In this document: positions 7,205-15,676 of the stretch, piece by piece | Layout of the letters: the number at the start of each line of letters is the position of its first letter | Position numbering within the stretch: the first letter of the stretch is position 1 | Translations under genes and position numbers: made by a program | Notes under the pieces: model-generated | Told to the model about the DNA's origin: nothing | Database searches by the model: none | What the model saw: only the letters and a program-made list of their open reading frames with translations | Source of the DNA: an uncultured Coriobacteriales bacterium | GTDB taxonomy: Bacteria > Actinomycetota > Coriobacteriia > Coriobacteriales > UMGS124 | Assembly: GCA_902464015.1 (NCBI GenBank) | Contig: CABQHM010000016.1 | Coordinates: 1-58,542 of the forward strand | Length of the DNA stretch: 58,542 nt | Direction of reading: 5' to 3'

Positions 7205-7227
7205 GCCACCTTTTTAGGTGGCTTTTT
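7205..7227 (+). terminator. Terminator just ahead of late operon
   Basis: GCCACCT (7205-7211) pairs with AGGTGGC (7216-7222) around a TTTT loop and is followed by five T. It stops rightward transcription only 18 bases before the first late gene, so late genes may depend on read-through or antitermination. Confidence 0.75.
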
Positions 7228-7245
7228 GCGTTTAAGGGGGCAGCA

Positions 7246-7452
7246 ATGGTCACACGCGCGCAGATGGTCGAGATGAGCCGCAGGCATGACACCCAGGTGG
7301 CGGCGGCCTTCCGGCGAGCCTTGGGTGTCAAGCAATGGCCCTTGACCCCGCGAAAGAGGAAGCGCCGCAGGCACAAGCGCCACCATGAATGGAGCGGGAT
7401 GCTTGAGTGCTTCCGCAACGAACACAGCCCCATGGACTCGGGCCGATGCTGA
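7246..7452 (+). CDS. Small very basic protein, first late gene
   Basis: A 68-residue protein with a strongly basic centre (residues 36-48 are almost all Arg, Lys or His). The ATG follows a GGGGG stretch. Its stop overlaps the start of the HNH gene, so the two are co-translated. Probably a nucleic-acid-binding partner of the packaging genes; no family recognised. Confidence 0.65.
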   Translation: MVTRAQMVEMSRRHDTQVAAAFRRALGVKQWPLTPRKRKRRRHKRHHEWSGMLECFRNEHSPMDSGRC

Positions 7453-7889
7453 CGCACACGTGTCCTGGGTGCGGCAGGCTCGTGCCGTACGGTACGCCGC
7501 GCTGTCCCGATTGCCAGAAGGCGTTCGAGGCCCGCCAGGCCGCGCGAGAGCGTGACTATGCCAAGGAGTACTCACGGCGCAAGCTGAAGGACGACGACCC
7601 CAAGTACGCGGCCTTCTACCGCTCCAAGGAATGGCGCGCGCTCGCGGCCGCAGTGCTGAGCGAGCGAGGCTTCCGCTGCGAGCACGACGGCGACCCGGCC
7701 CACCCGCGTTGCCGCCACATCGCGTGCGAGGTGCACCACGAGCCGCCCATCCGCACGCCAGACGGCTGGGCCCACAGGCTCGACCCCGAGCACTTGCACT
7801 GCCTTTGCACCGAGTGCCACAACGAGCGCCACCGCAGGTTCCAGAGCCGCCGCGCATCAGGCAAAGGCGGTCCTCGGCAGGCGCGTTGA
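7446..7889 (+). CDS. HNH endonuclease, packaging-associated
   Basis: A 147-residue protein. An N-terminal CxxC...CPDC zinc ribbon precedes an HNH domain: Cys-Glu-His ... Glu-Val-His-His-Glu-Pro near residue 95 and Leu-Cys-x-x-Cys-His-Asn-Glu-Arg-His at about 120-130. HNH proteins next to terminase are a known part of cos-type packaging in HK97-like phages, where they help cut the genome at cos. It starts inside the stop of the previous gene. Confidence 0.88.
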   Translation: MLTHTCPGCGRLVPYGTPRCPDCQKAFEARQAARERDYAKEYSRRKLKDDDPKYAAFYRSKEWRALAAAVLSERGFRCEHDGDPAHPRCRHIACEVHHEPPIRTPDGWAHRLDPEHLHCLCTECHNERHRRFQSRRASGKGGPRQAR

Positions 7890-8000
7890 CCCCGGGGGTG
7901 GTCGGAAAACTTTTCGGCCTCTCGGGGACAACGGTCACAGGGGATCTCAGCGCGCAAAAAACACCGCAAAACGATTTTCACGGGAGAGGGGGTGCTGGCC

Positions 8001-8501
8001 GTGGCTAGACCGCGAAAAACAGTGGCTTCCATCGAGGCTGAGGGAAACCGCCATAAATTCACAAAATCCGAGCTAGAGGCCCGCGCCGCCTCAGAGTTGA
8101 AGGTCGAGCCGGGCGGCCTTGAGCCGCCGAGGTTCCTCACCACCAAGACGCAGCGCGAGGAGTTCGAAAAACTGGCCGAAATGCTGGCCCCTCTTGAGGT
8201 CGCCTGCGAGCTCGACAGCGACTCGCTCGGCATGTACGTGATGGCCCGGGAGCAGTGGGCGAGCGCCAACAAAAAGCTTCGCTCGGCCCTACGCTCCGGC
8301 GACCTCGACGAGATGGCCAAGGCGACGCGCGTCCAGGACGCGGCCTTCAGGCAGGTGCGCGCCTGCGCCGGAGACCTCGGGCTCACGATCACGAGCAGGT
8401 GCCGCATCGTCGCGCCGGTGAAGGAGGGCGAGAAGCCGCCAGAGAACGCTTTCGCCGAGTTTGCGGGCGGATGCGCGCCTCCGGGCGGCGGTGATGGCTA
8501 G
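8001..8501 (+). CDS. terS: Terminase small subunit, P27 family
   Basis: A 166-residue protein that recognises phage DNA and hands it to the large subunit. The GTG at 8001 gives the Ala-Arg-Pro-Arg-Lys start typical of the P27 family and sits well behind GGGAGAGGGGG; a GTG at 7992 is the alternative. The middle is helical with basic residues. It overlaps the large-subunit gene by eight bases. The 110 bases ahead of it have no gene and are where a cos site would be expected. Confidence 0.82.
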   Translation: MARPRKTVASIEAEGNRHKFTKSELEARAASELKVEPGGLEPPRFLTTKTQREEFEKLAEMLAPLEVACELDSDSLGMYVMAREQWASANKKLRSALRSGDLDEMAKATRVQDAAFRQVRACAGDLGLTITSRCRIVAPVKEGEKPPENAFAEFAGGCAPPGGGDG

Positions 8502-10203
8502 GGACAGGGTCACCGAGTATGCCGAGAGGGTGTGCGCAGGCGAGGTGGAGGGCGTGGGCGAGCTGCACAGGCTTGCCTGTGCCCGCCACCTCGCCGACCT
8601 GTCGAGGCAAGACGTCGTGTGGGACCCGGCCGCCTCCGAGCGCGTGCTCTCGTACGCCGGGAAGCTCACCCTCACCGAGGGAATGCAGCCCAGGCGCCTG
8701 CAGCTGCTCGACTGCCAGGCTTTCGACGTCGGCGCGACATTCGGGTGGAAGCGGCCGGACGGCAACAGGCGCTTCCGCAGGCGGTACAAGACGCTGTCGA
8801 GGCAGCAGGGCAAGACCATGGAGAACGGCCTCATGGCGACCTACGTCGCCGCCTTCTCCGGCTACCGCCAGGGCAAGCTCTTCTGCGTCGCCACGAAGAA
8901 GCGCCAGGCCCGCCTGGTGTGGGAGGACGCGTCGCGTTTCGTGCGCGGCGACGCCGACCTCGCGAAGTGGTTCGACGTCAAGGACTACAAGAGCCTCATC
9001 ACGGCCAAGAACACCGAGTGCACCATCGAGGCGCTGTCCAAGGAGGCGGGCCTCGACGACGGATTCCGCTCGATATACGCGTCAATCGACGAGATCCACC
9101 AGCACCGCGACAACTCGATTTACAAGGCCATCTACGACGGCACGCGCTCGCTGCCCGAGACGCTCGTGTCCATGATCACCACGCGCGGCAGGCAGCTCAA
9201 CAGCTTCTGCCACGACATGGACAGCTACGCCGAGCACGTCCTGCGCGGCACCATGCAGGCCGACGACATGTTCGTCGACATGTACTGCCCCGACAGGGGA
9301 GACGACCCCATGGACGAGGCCACGTGGCGCAAGTCCAACCCCTTCAGCTTCTCCACGCCGCAGGGCGTCGAGCAGCTGCGGCGCGACGCGCAGACGGCGC
9401 GCGACATGGGAGGGCAGGAGCTCACCGACTTCCTCGTCAAGAGCGTGAACATGTGGGTCGAGGACGACGACCGGACGTTCGTGCGCGACTCAGACTGGGC
9501 GGCATGCGCCCGCGAGGTGGCGCTTGAGGACTTCAGGGGCGCGCAGGCGTGGGTCGGCCTGGATCTCTCGAGCGGCGGCGACCTCACCACGATGGCGATT
9601 GAGTTCGGCATGCCGGACGGTAGCTGCTTCGCCTGGTCGCACAGCTTCATGCCGCGAGGCCGCTTCTCCGAGCACATGCAGACCGACCTCGCGCCCTACG
9701 ACCTGTGGGAGTCCCAGGGGCTCATCACGGTGACGGGCGGCGACTCTGACTTCAAGAACGACTACGGGTTCATCATCTCCGAGCTTCGCGAGCTCGTGGA
9801 CGGCCTTGGCCTGCGCGTGCAGGCCATAGGGATCGACCCGCACAACGCCGACGGCGTCCTTGGCGAGCTTGAGTCCTTCGGCGCGCCCGTGGTGCTCGTG
9901 ACGCAGTCAGCGCGCAACCTCAACGACGCCACGGTGGACGTGCAGCTCCTGTGCCGGTCGCACAAGTACCTGCACGACCCGCGCAACGAGCTCATGACGT
10001 GGAGCTTCGGCAACGCCCAAGTGGTCATGAACAGCTTTGAAGAGATCAAGGTCGACAAGCGGCCGCACGCAAGGTGCAAGCGCATCGACCCGGTGGACGC
10101 CGCCATCGACGCCCACTTCGTGAGGATGACGCAGCTGGCAGAGCAGGCGCCCGTGGACGAGGCGGCCGCAGCGCTCGACTGGCTTGCGATGATGAGTGGA
10201 TAG
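8494..10203 (+). CDS. terL: Terminase large subunit
   Basis: The 569-residue packaging motor. The ATPase domain has a Walker A-type loop ending Gln-Gln-Gly-Lys-Thr (Lys107) and a Walker B Ser-Ile-Asp-Glu (Asp199, Glu200). The C-terminal RNase H-like nuclease starts with Gly-Leu-Asp-Leu-Ser-Ser-Gly-Gly (Asp357) and has further Asp residues downstream. Length and motifs fit the Terminase_1 family of HK97-like phages. The start at 8494 overlaps the small-subunit stop; an upstream TTG at 8461 would add 11 residues. Confidence 0.95.
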   Translation: MARDRVTEYAERVCAGEVEGVGELHRLACARHLADLSRQDVVWDPAASERVLSYAGKLTLTEGMQPRRLQLLDCQAFDVGATFGWKRPDGNRRFRRRYKTLSRQQGKTMENGLMATYVAAFSGYRQGKLFCVATKKRQARLVWEDASRFVRGDADLAKWFDVKDYKSLITAKNTECTIEALSKEAGLDDGFRSIYASIDEIHQHRDNSIYKAIYDGTRSLPETLVSMITTRGRQLNSFCHDMDSYAEHVLRGTMQADDMFVDMYCPDRGDDPMDEATWRKSNPFSFSTPQGVEQLRRDAQTARDMGGQELTDFLVKSVNMWVEDDDRTFVRDSDWAACAREVALEDFRGAQAWVGLDLSSGGDLTTMAIEFGMPDGSCFAWSHSFMPRGRFSEHMQTDLAPYDLWESQGLITVTGGDSDFKNDYGFIISELRELVDGLGLRVQAIGIDPHNADGVLGELESFGAPVVLVTQSARNLNDATVDVQLLCRSHKYLHDPRNELMTWSFGNAQVVMNSFEEIKVDKRPHARCKRIDPVDAAIDAHFVRMTQLAEQAPVDEAAAALDWLAMMSG

Positions 10204-10212
10204 GAGGCGCCC

Positions 10213-11472
10213 GTGGGAAGGTTGCGCGACGCCCTGTCGGCCTTCAGGGCCAAATTCGCGTCGAATCGGCCCGACGAGTGGGTGAAGCTGGCGGAGTTCC
10301 TTGGGATTGACGCCAAGAGCACGCCGCGCGACGCCCTTTCCGAGGCGACGTACTACACGTGCCTCAAAGTCCTTTCCGAGGCGTTCGGCAAGATGCCGTG
10401 CAAGGTCGTGCAGAAGACCGAGGCGCAAGGCTCGCGGCCCGCGCGCGACCACCAGGCGTGGGGCGCGGTGGCCCTGAGACCGAACCCCTACACGACGGCC
10501 GCGGGCTTCTGGTCGACCATGGAGATGAACCGGTGCCACTACGGCAACGCCTACGCGCTCATCGACAGGCGCGCGGGCGACCTGCGCCTGTGGTCGCTCG
10601 ACCCGACGTCCGTCACCTGCTGGTACGACGACACGAGGGCGCTGTCCGACGTCGAGGACGTCTGGTACCAGTGGTCCTCGCCGCGCGGCCCGGTGATGCT
10701 CGGCAGCGAGGAGGTCGTGCACGTGCGCACCTCCGACAGCTTCGACGGCGTCGTGGGCGTGCCCGTCATCACGCGCCTCGCGGCGACCGTCGAGGGCAAC
10801 GTCGACGCATTGCGCGTGCTCAACAAGCTCTACGGCTCGAACCTGTCGCAGAAGATGGTGCTCAACTACACCTCGAACATCTCCGAGGACTTGGCGCAGC
10901 AGATGGCGAAGCTCGTGCAGCAGTACGCCTCCGGCGAGCTGCGCGACAAGGGCATAGACAACGTCATCCCCATCCCCATGGGCACGCAGCTCACGCCGCT
11001 CAACATGAAGCTGGCCGACACCCAGTTCCTTGACCTGCGCAAGTACTCGGCGATACAGATCGCTTCCGCGTTCGGCATCAAGCCGTACCAGATAGGCGAC
11101 TACGGCAAGGAGTCCTACTCCTCGCAGACAGCCCAGTCGCTCGCCTTCTACAAGGACACGCTGCTGTGGCCCATCGAGGAGTACGAGCAGGAGCTCACCT
11201 ACAAGCTTCTCGACACCGCAGAGGTCAAGGACGGATACCAGTTCAAGTTCAACACCTACTCGCTGCTGCGCGCTGACCTTGAGACGCAGATAAACGCGAT
11301 CGTGGCCGCCATCGCGGGCGGCCTGTACAAGCCCAACGAGGGAAGGGCCTACCTCGACCTCGACGCGGCTGAGGGCGGCGACCAGCTGCTCGGTAACGGC
11401 TCGCTCATACCCCTGCGCATGGCGGGGGTCCAGTACGCGAGAGGCCAGGAACAGGGAGGAGGTAAAAAATGA
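10213..11472 (+). CDS. HK97-family portal protein
   Basis: A 419-residue portal subunit that forms the dodecameric DNA gate at one capsid vertex. It begins at GTG behind a GGAGG site ten bases after terL. The typical pattern is present: Ala-Leu-Arg-Pro-Asn-Pro-Tyr, Asn-Ala-Tyr-Ala-Leu-Ile-Asp, and the stretch around residues 270-310 ending Phe-Gly-Ile-Lys-Pro-Tyr with a Gln-Ile-Gly. It overlaps the protease gene by four bases. Confidence 0.95.
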   Translation: MGRLRDALSAFRAKFASNRPDEWVKLAEFLGIDAKSTPRDALSEATYYTCLKVLSEAFGKMPCKVVQKTEAQGSRPARDHQAWGAVALRPNPYTTAAGFWSTMEMNRCHYGNAYALIDRRAGDLRLWSLDPTSVTCWYDDTRALSDVEDVWYQWSSPRGPVMLGSEEVVHVRTSDSFDGVVGVPVITRLAATVEGNVDALRVLNKLYGSNLSQKMVLNYTSNISEDLAQQMAKLVQQYASGELRDKGIDNVIPIPMGTQLTPLNMKLADTQFLDLRKYSAIQIASAFGIKPYQIGDYGKESYSSQTAQSLAFYKDTLLWPIEEYEQELTYKLLDTAEVKDGYQFKFNTYSLLRADLETQINAIVAAIAGGLYKPNEGRAYLDLDAAEGGDQLLGNGSLIPLRMAGVQYARGQEQGGGKK

Positions 11473-12185
11473 GCAGGATGACAACGAGCGGAACCGTGTG
11501 CAAGTCCTTCGCGCCCGACGAGGCGGACATGGCGCTCATCAACGCCCAGGCGCTTGAGCCGCTTGCGGCCGGGGACGTGTACGCCTTCCGCGTCGACATG
11601 TGCGACACGGCCGTCGACCGCGCCTTCGAGCACTTCAGCGACGAGGCGCTCGGGCAGATGGCGAAGCTCTTCGTCGGCCGCACGGTGATCAAGAACCACG
11701 ACCGAAAGTGCGACAACCAGGTGGCGCGCCTCTTCCGCTGCGAGGTGGAGGACAGGGGCGACCGCCGCGCGCTCGTGGGGTACGCCTACACGCTCGACAA
11801 CGAGGCCAACGCGACGTTCGTCGCCGGCCTCAAGGCGGGGATCTACCGCGAGGTCTCGGTCAGCTTCGCCTGCAAGTCGGCGACGTGCTCCATATGCGGC
11901 ACCAACAACGTCGAGCGCTACTGCAAGCACTATCCGGGCGCGGAGTACGACGGCAAGACGTGCACCTACGAGCTGTCGGACGTGAGCGACGCCTACGAGC
12001 TGAGCTTCGTGGCGGTGCCGTGCCAGCCGCGCGCCGGCGCGACGAAGTCGTACGGCGACGAGCCGTGGGTGCCGGGCGAAGAAGAGCAGGCACCCCGCGC
12101 CGACGGTGCGCGCGAGCTCAGCCTGAGGGCGCGCCTGACGGGCGCCTGGGCCGCCGGAGAAGCGGCCGGGCACGAAGGCGAATAG
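11469..12185 (+). CDS. Prohead maturation serine protease
   Basis: A 238-residue capsid protease of the HK97/herpes assemblin type that trims scaffold and capsid N-termini. The probable catalytic His is in Ile-Lys-Asn-His-Asp near residue 77 and the Ser in Glu-Val-Ser-Val-Ser-Phe near residue 134. Between them and the C-terminal Glu-Leu-Ser-Phe-Val-Ala-Val-Pro strand is a Cys-rich insert (about 138-168: CxxC, Cys-x-His, Cys), likely binding zinc. The start lies behind AGGGAGGAGG inside the portal stop. Confidence 0.85.
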   Translation: MSRMTTSGTVCKSFAPDEADMALINAQALEPLAAGDVYAFRVDMCDTAVDRAFEHFSDEALGQMAKLFVGRTVIKNHDRKCDNQVARLFRCEVEDRGDRRALVGYAYTLDNEANATFVAGLKAGIYREVSVSFACKSATCSICGTNNVERYCKHYPGAEYDGKTCTYELSDVSDAYELSFVAVPCQPRAGATKSYGDEPWVPGEEEQAPRADGARELSLRARLTGAWAAGEAAGHEGE

Positions 12186-12201
12186 ACCAGAGAGGAAACG
12201 C

Positions 12202-13362
12202 ATGAACAAGAAGATGAAAGAGCTGCTCGGCAGGATCGCCACCAAGCAGAAGGAGGCGCAGGCCCTGCTCGACGAGAAGGACTTCGACTCCGCCGAGAAG
12301 GCGCTCGACGAGTGCGACACCCTGCGTCGCGAGTACGACCTCGTCGAGCGCGCCTACAAGGACCAGAAGGCCGAGGCTTTCGAGGCCATGGAGGCCGCCG
12401 GGGTGGGCGCGGCCGCCGACAAGGATGTCGCCACCGTGGCGACGTTCGAGAAGTTCGGACGCGACGTGAAGGACCGCATCAAGGCTTTCACCGGCCTCAG
12501 CGAGGGCATCTCCGGCTCCAGCCAGCTCGTCGTGCCCGAGGACGTCTCGACCCGCGTGGAAAAGCTGCGCACCGCCCGCGCCTCCCTGCTCGACCTCGTG
12601 AGGGTGACGCCCACCAAGGCGAAGTCCGGCAAGCGCGTCTTCAAGCAGCGCTCCACGAACAAGGGCTTCTCCCTTGTGGCCGAGGGCGGCACCATCACCG
12701 AGGGCGAGCCTCCCAAGTTCTCCGACTACCAGTACTCGATCAAGAAGTACGCCGGCTTCTACCCGGTCACCAGCGATCTCCTCGAGGACTCCGACACCAA
12801 CGTGTCCAACCTGCTCACGGAATGGCTCGCCGACGAGTCCCAGGCGACGGCAAACAAGCTCATCATGGACGTCATCAAGGCAAAGGAAGCCAAGGCCGTC
12901 ACGTCCATCGACGATGTGAAGTACGCCTTCAACGTCACGCTCGGTCAGGCTTTCGCGGCCACGTCGAAGGTGATCACGAACGACGACGGCCTCAACTGGC
13001 TCGATACGCTGAGGGACAAGAACGGCAACCCCCTGCTGCGCGACAACCCGACCGACCCGCTCAGCCCCATTCTCGCGCTGGGCTTTCGCCGCGTGCCGCT
13101 CGTGGTCGTGCCGAACATCGTCATGGAGACGACGGGCAACAAGATTCCGTTCGTCGTCGGCGACCTGCACGAGGGCGTGGAGTTCTTCGACCGCAAGCAC
13201 CGCACGATCATGGCATCCAACTCCGCGACTGCCGGAACGTACAACGCCTTCTCCGACGACCTGGTCATCCTGCGCGCAATCGAGCGCGAGGACGTCGTCA
13301 AGCGCGACGACGGCGCGTTCGTGCGCCTGGAGCTGGACACCACCGCCTCCGCCACGGAGTAG
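12202..13362 (+). CDS. Major capsid protein, HK97 fold
   Basis: The 386-residue shell protein. Residues 1-70 are a charged coiled coil, the delta/scaffold domain removed by the protease. The shell domain starts near residue 95 (Leu-Ser-Glu-Gly ... Gly-Ser-Ser-Gln-Leu-Val-Val-Pro) and shows the HK97 E-loop and P-domain pattern, with the late Phe-Asp-Arg-Lys-His segment. Preceded by AGAGAGGAAACGC ribosome site. Confidence 0.95.
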   Translation: MNKKMKELLGRIATKQKEAQALLDEKDFDSAEKALDECDTLRREYDLVERAYKDQKAEAFEAMEAAGVGAAADKDVATVATFEKFGRDVKDRIKAFTGLSEGISGSSQLVVPEDVSTRVEKLRTARASLLDLVRVTPTKAKSGKRVFKQRSTNKGFSLVAEGGTITEGEPPKFSDYQYSIKKYAGFYPVTSDLLEDSDTNVSNLLTEWLADESQATANKLIMDVIKAKEAKAVTSIDDVKYAFNVTLGQAFAATSKVITNDDGLNWLDTLRDKNGNPLLRDNPTDPLSPILALGFRRVPLVVVPNIVMETTGNKIPFVVGDLHEGVEFFDRKHRTIMASNSATAGTYNAFSDDLVILRAIEREDVVKRDDGAFVRLELDTTASATE

Positions 13363-13386
13363 CCGGTGGCCGGGGGAGACTGCGCC

Positions 13387-13695
13387 ATGCAGACAGTGAC
13401 GGTCGACGCGCTCGCCGCCTACCTCGGCGTCGACGCGGCCGACGACCCCATGACGCTCGCAAACCTGAACATGGCCGCGCAGGCCGCGAGCATGCGCCTG
13501 CGCGGCGCCCTCGGCGATGACGCCGACCTCATGGACCCGCGCGCCGTGTACCTCTGCCTCATGTGGGCCGCAGACGCCTACGACGAGCGCGGCACGTCCG
13601 CATCGGCCAAGCAGGAGGGGGCGATGTCGCGGGCTGAGCGCGACATCGTGTGCCAGCTGCAGCTTGAGGCCAGGGCGAGGAGGGGCGAGGCATGA
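13387..13695 (+). CDS. Head-tail connector, gp6-like
   Basis: A 102-residue adaptor expected to bind under the portal. It starts at ATG 13387 behind GGGGGAGA; a GTG at 13366 is too close to the capsid stop. The all-helical sequence with Leu-Asn-Met-Ala-Ala-Gln-Ala and Tyr-Leu-Cys-Leu-Met-Trp-Ala-Ala resembles HK97 gp6/SPP1 gp15-type connectors. Overlaps the next gene by four bases. Confidence 0.78.
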   Translation: MQTVTVDALAAYLGVDAADDPMTLANLNMAAQAASMRLRGALGDDADLMDPRAVYLCLMWAADAYDERGTSASAKQEGAMSRAERDIVCQLQLEARARRGEA

Positions 13696-13997
13696 CGTTC
13701 GACAAGCCCGTGAGGTTCCAGCGCATGGACGGGCAGGGCGAGTGGCACGACGCCTTCCGCGCGCACGCCTGCGTCAACAAGACGCAGGGGTCTCAGCCCC
13801 TCGACGCGGGAGCCCTGCGGTCGAGGCAGTCGCTCACGTTCCGCATCCGCTGGAGGCGCGAGTGCCGCGACATCCCGGCGCACATGCAGGAATGGCGCGT
13901 CTCCTACGACGGGCGCACGTACGCGGTCGTCGACACCGACGACTTCATGGAGGGCCACAAGACGTTCTCCGTGGACGGTGAGAGCTATGGCGACTGA
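13692..13997 (+). CDS. Head-tail joining (head closure) protein
   Basis: A 101-residue beta-rich protein. The order Arg-Ser-Arg-Gln-Ser-Leu-Thr-Phe-Arg-Ile-Arg-Trp then Tyr-Asp-Gly-Arg-Thr-Tyr-Ala-Val is the pattern of the SPP1 gp16/Phage_H_T_join family, which closes the connector after packaging. It overlaps genes on both sides, as usual for this module. Confidence 0.82.
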   Translation: MTFDKPVRFQRMDGQGEWHDAFRAHACVNKTQGSQPLDAGALRSRQSLTFRIRWRRECRDIPAHMQEWRVSYDGRTYAVVDTDDFMEGHKTFSVDGESYGD

Positions 13998-14394
13998 CAT
14001 GGTCGTGGGGCCTCAGGGCGTCTCTGCGGCGCTCTCGGGCGTCCTCTCCGAGTGGACGGACGCCGTCGTGCGCGCGGTGAACGTCGAGAGCATGGCGAGC
14101 GTCCGGCGCTTCGCCAAGGCCACGCGCGCCGCCGCGCCCGTCGGCTCGCGCTCGACGCACTACCGCTCGCACATATCGAGCAGGCTCCTGCAGCGCGGCG
14201 CCATGGGGGACACCTACGTGTGGTACGTCAAGGGCAAGGACGCGCGACTGTCGCACCTGCTGGAGCGCGACCACGCCACTGGCGCGCACACGGGCCGAGC
14301 CAAGGGCACGCACTTCATCCGCCATGCGCTCGACGCCGAGGAGGTCACGTACGTGAGGAACCTGAAGGAGGCGATACGCCGTGCTTCTCGATGA
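13987..14394 (+). CDS. Tail completion protein, HK97 gp10-like
   Basis: A 135-residue protein starting at the ATG 13987. The central Ala-Pro-Val-Gly-Ser-Arg-Ser-Thr-His-Tyr-Arg-Ser-His and the C-terminal His-Phe-Ile-Arg-His-Ala-Leu match the HK97 gp10-like family at the head-tail interface. Overlaps both neighbours. Confidence 0.8.
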   Translation: MATDMVVGPQGVSAALSGVLSEWTDAVVRAVNVESMASVRRFAKATRAAAPVGSRSTHYRSHISSRLLQRGAMGDTYVWYVKGKDARLSHLLERDHATGAHTGRAKGTHFIRHALDAEEVTYVRNLKEAIRRASR

Positions 14395-14707
14395 CCTCAT
14401 GGAGGGGCTTTCCGCCACGGTGCCGAACGCCGAGACGCTCTTCGTGCAGGCCCCGAAAGACCGGCCCTACGCCGTATGGGATGTCGCCGTGCGCTCCATC
14501 GCCGCCGACGAGTGCATGGCGCGGCGCGAGTACACGGCGCGCATCACGCTTGTGGAGCACATGGCCGACGGGCGCGCCGCGCGCGACGCCCTGGAGGAGT
14601 CCCTAGACTCGTTCTGCCTGGACTGGTCGCGCGGCGAGCGCGGGTGGGACGAGGCGGAAAGGGTTTTTGCAACAGATTACGAGTGCAGCTGGGAAACACA
14701 CGCCTAG
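14381..14707 (+). CDS. Tail terminator protein
   Basis: A 108-residue protein starting at GTG behind an AAGGAGG site. It has the mixed alpha/beta pattern of tail terminators that cap the growing tail tube (short helix, Tyr-Ala-Val-Trp-Asp-Val, Ile-Thr-Leu-Val-Glu-His). The assignment leans on position between the gp10-like gene and the tail tube gene. Confidence 0.7.
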   Translation: MLLDDLMEGLSATVPNAETLFVQAPKDRPYAVWDVAVRSIAADECMARREYTARITLVEHMADGRAARDALEESLDSFCLDWSRGERGWDEAERVFATDYECSWETHA

Positions 14708-14753
14708 CTGACTGCGGCCGCCTTCTCGGCGGCAGAGAGACAGGAGAACAACC

Positions 14754-15314
14754 GTGAAGAAACGCATCACGCTGGGGTCTGGCAGCCTGTACTGCTCCGA
14801 GTGGGACGGCGAGACGATCCCTTCCGTCGAGACGCTCAGGGTCGAGGAGAAGCGCCTCGGCCTCATCTCCGGCGGCGCGACCCTTGAGTACGGCAAGGAG
14901 ACCTACACGGCCGAAGACGACCTCGAAAAGGCGAAGAAGACCGTCATGACCACCGAGTCGGCCTTGCTCAAGACCGGCGTCATCACGTGGGACGCCGACA
15001 CGCTCGACACGCTCTGCGAGACGGCGCGCGTCACCGACGACGCCAAGACCGGCTGGCGCACCGTCAAGATCGGCGGCGTCGACAACGCCGACGGCAAGAA
15101 CTACGTGCTCCTGTTCTACCACCGCGACGCCGCCGACGGCGACAAGTACGTCATGATCGTCGGTCGCAACAACTCCGGCTTCTCCCTCGCCTTCGCGAAG
15201 GACAAGGAGACCACGATCGACGCGGAGTTCAAGGCCATCCCCATGGACGACGAGGGCACGCTGATCATCTACGCCGAGATGGACGAGTCCATCAGGACGC
15301 AGCACGCGGTCTAG
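14754..15314 (+). CDS. Major tail tube protein
   Basis: A 186-residue beta-rich protein starting at GTG behind CAGGAGA. Position between the terminator protein and the frameshifted chaperone, plus the repeated strand pattern and absence of other motifs, fits the tail tube subunit. A GCCGCC/GGCGGC hairpin (14717-14733) lies in the short gap upstream and may tune expression of this abundant protein. Confidence 0.8.
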   Translation: MKKRITLGSGSLYCSEWDGETIPSVETLRVEEKRLGLISGGATLEYGKETYTAEDDLEKAKKTVMTTESALLKTGVITWDADTLDTLCETARVTDDAKTGWRTVKIGGVDNADGKNYVLLFYHRDAADGDKYVMIVGRNNSGFSLAFAKDKETTIDAEFKAIPMDDEGTLIIYAEMDESIRTQHAV

Positions 15315-15334
15315 ACGGGGCGAGGGGGTAGGCG

Positions 15335-15676
15335 ATGGATGAGGCATACGCCCTCGACCTGCTGGCAAAGCGACCAAAGGGCCCGCGCATGACGCTCGAC
15401 CTCGGCGACGGCCCGGTGACGCTCGACCTGCTCGCGCCGCGCCGCCGCGAGGCGCGGGCCGTGGAGCTGCTCGCCAAGCACGCTAAGACCGGGGGCGTCG
15501 AGTACATCGACGCGCTCTACGTCGCCGCCTCGGTGCTCCTCTCGCACAACGCCCAGGGCATCGCGGTCGACTGCGACACAGTCGCCGACTGCCTGAGCGT
15601 CAACGAGTGCGCCAAGGTCGTGGAGCTGTGCTCGCGCGCGCAGGCAGCGGAGGCCGAGCGCCTGGGAAAAGCGTAG
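15335..15676 (+). CDS. Tail assembly chaperone, G-type product
   Basis: A 113-residue chaperone that holds the tape measure during tail assembly. It starts at ATG behind GAGGGGGTAGG. The last codons contain a canonical slippery heptamer, so a fraction of ribosomes shifts to -1 and makes a longer G-T fusion, as in lambda and HK97. Located directly between tail tube and tape measure, which is the fixed position of this gene pair. Confidence 0.85.
   Translation: MDEAYALDLLAKRPKGPRMTLDLGDGPVTLDLLAPRRREARAVELLAKHAKTGGVEYIDALYVAASVLLSHNAQGIAVDCDTVADCLSVNECAKVVELCSRAQAAEAERLGKA
15664..15670 (+). promoter_or_regulatory. Programmed -1 frameshift site GGGAAAA
   Basis: The heptamer lies in phase as G GGA AAA, two codons before the zero-frame stop (15674-15676). 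A -1 slip reads on as Gly-Lys-Ser-Val-Glu-Leu and stays open to 15957. The fusion product would have 207 residues (112 from the first frame, 95 from the second). Confidence 0.88.

Noticed and set aside
9907..11484. Leftward 525-codon frame opposite terminase and portal
   Set aside because: Antisense to two certain phage genes, no recognisable domain.
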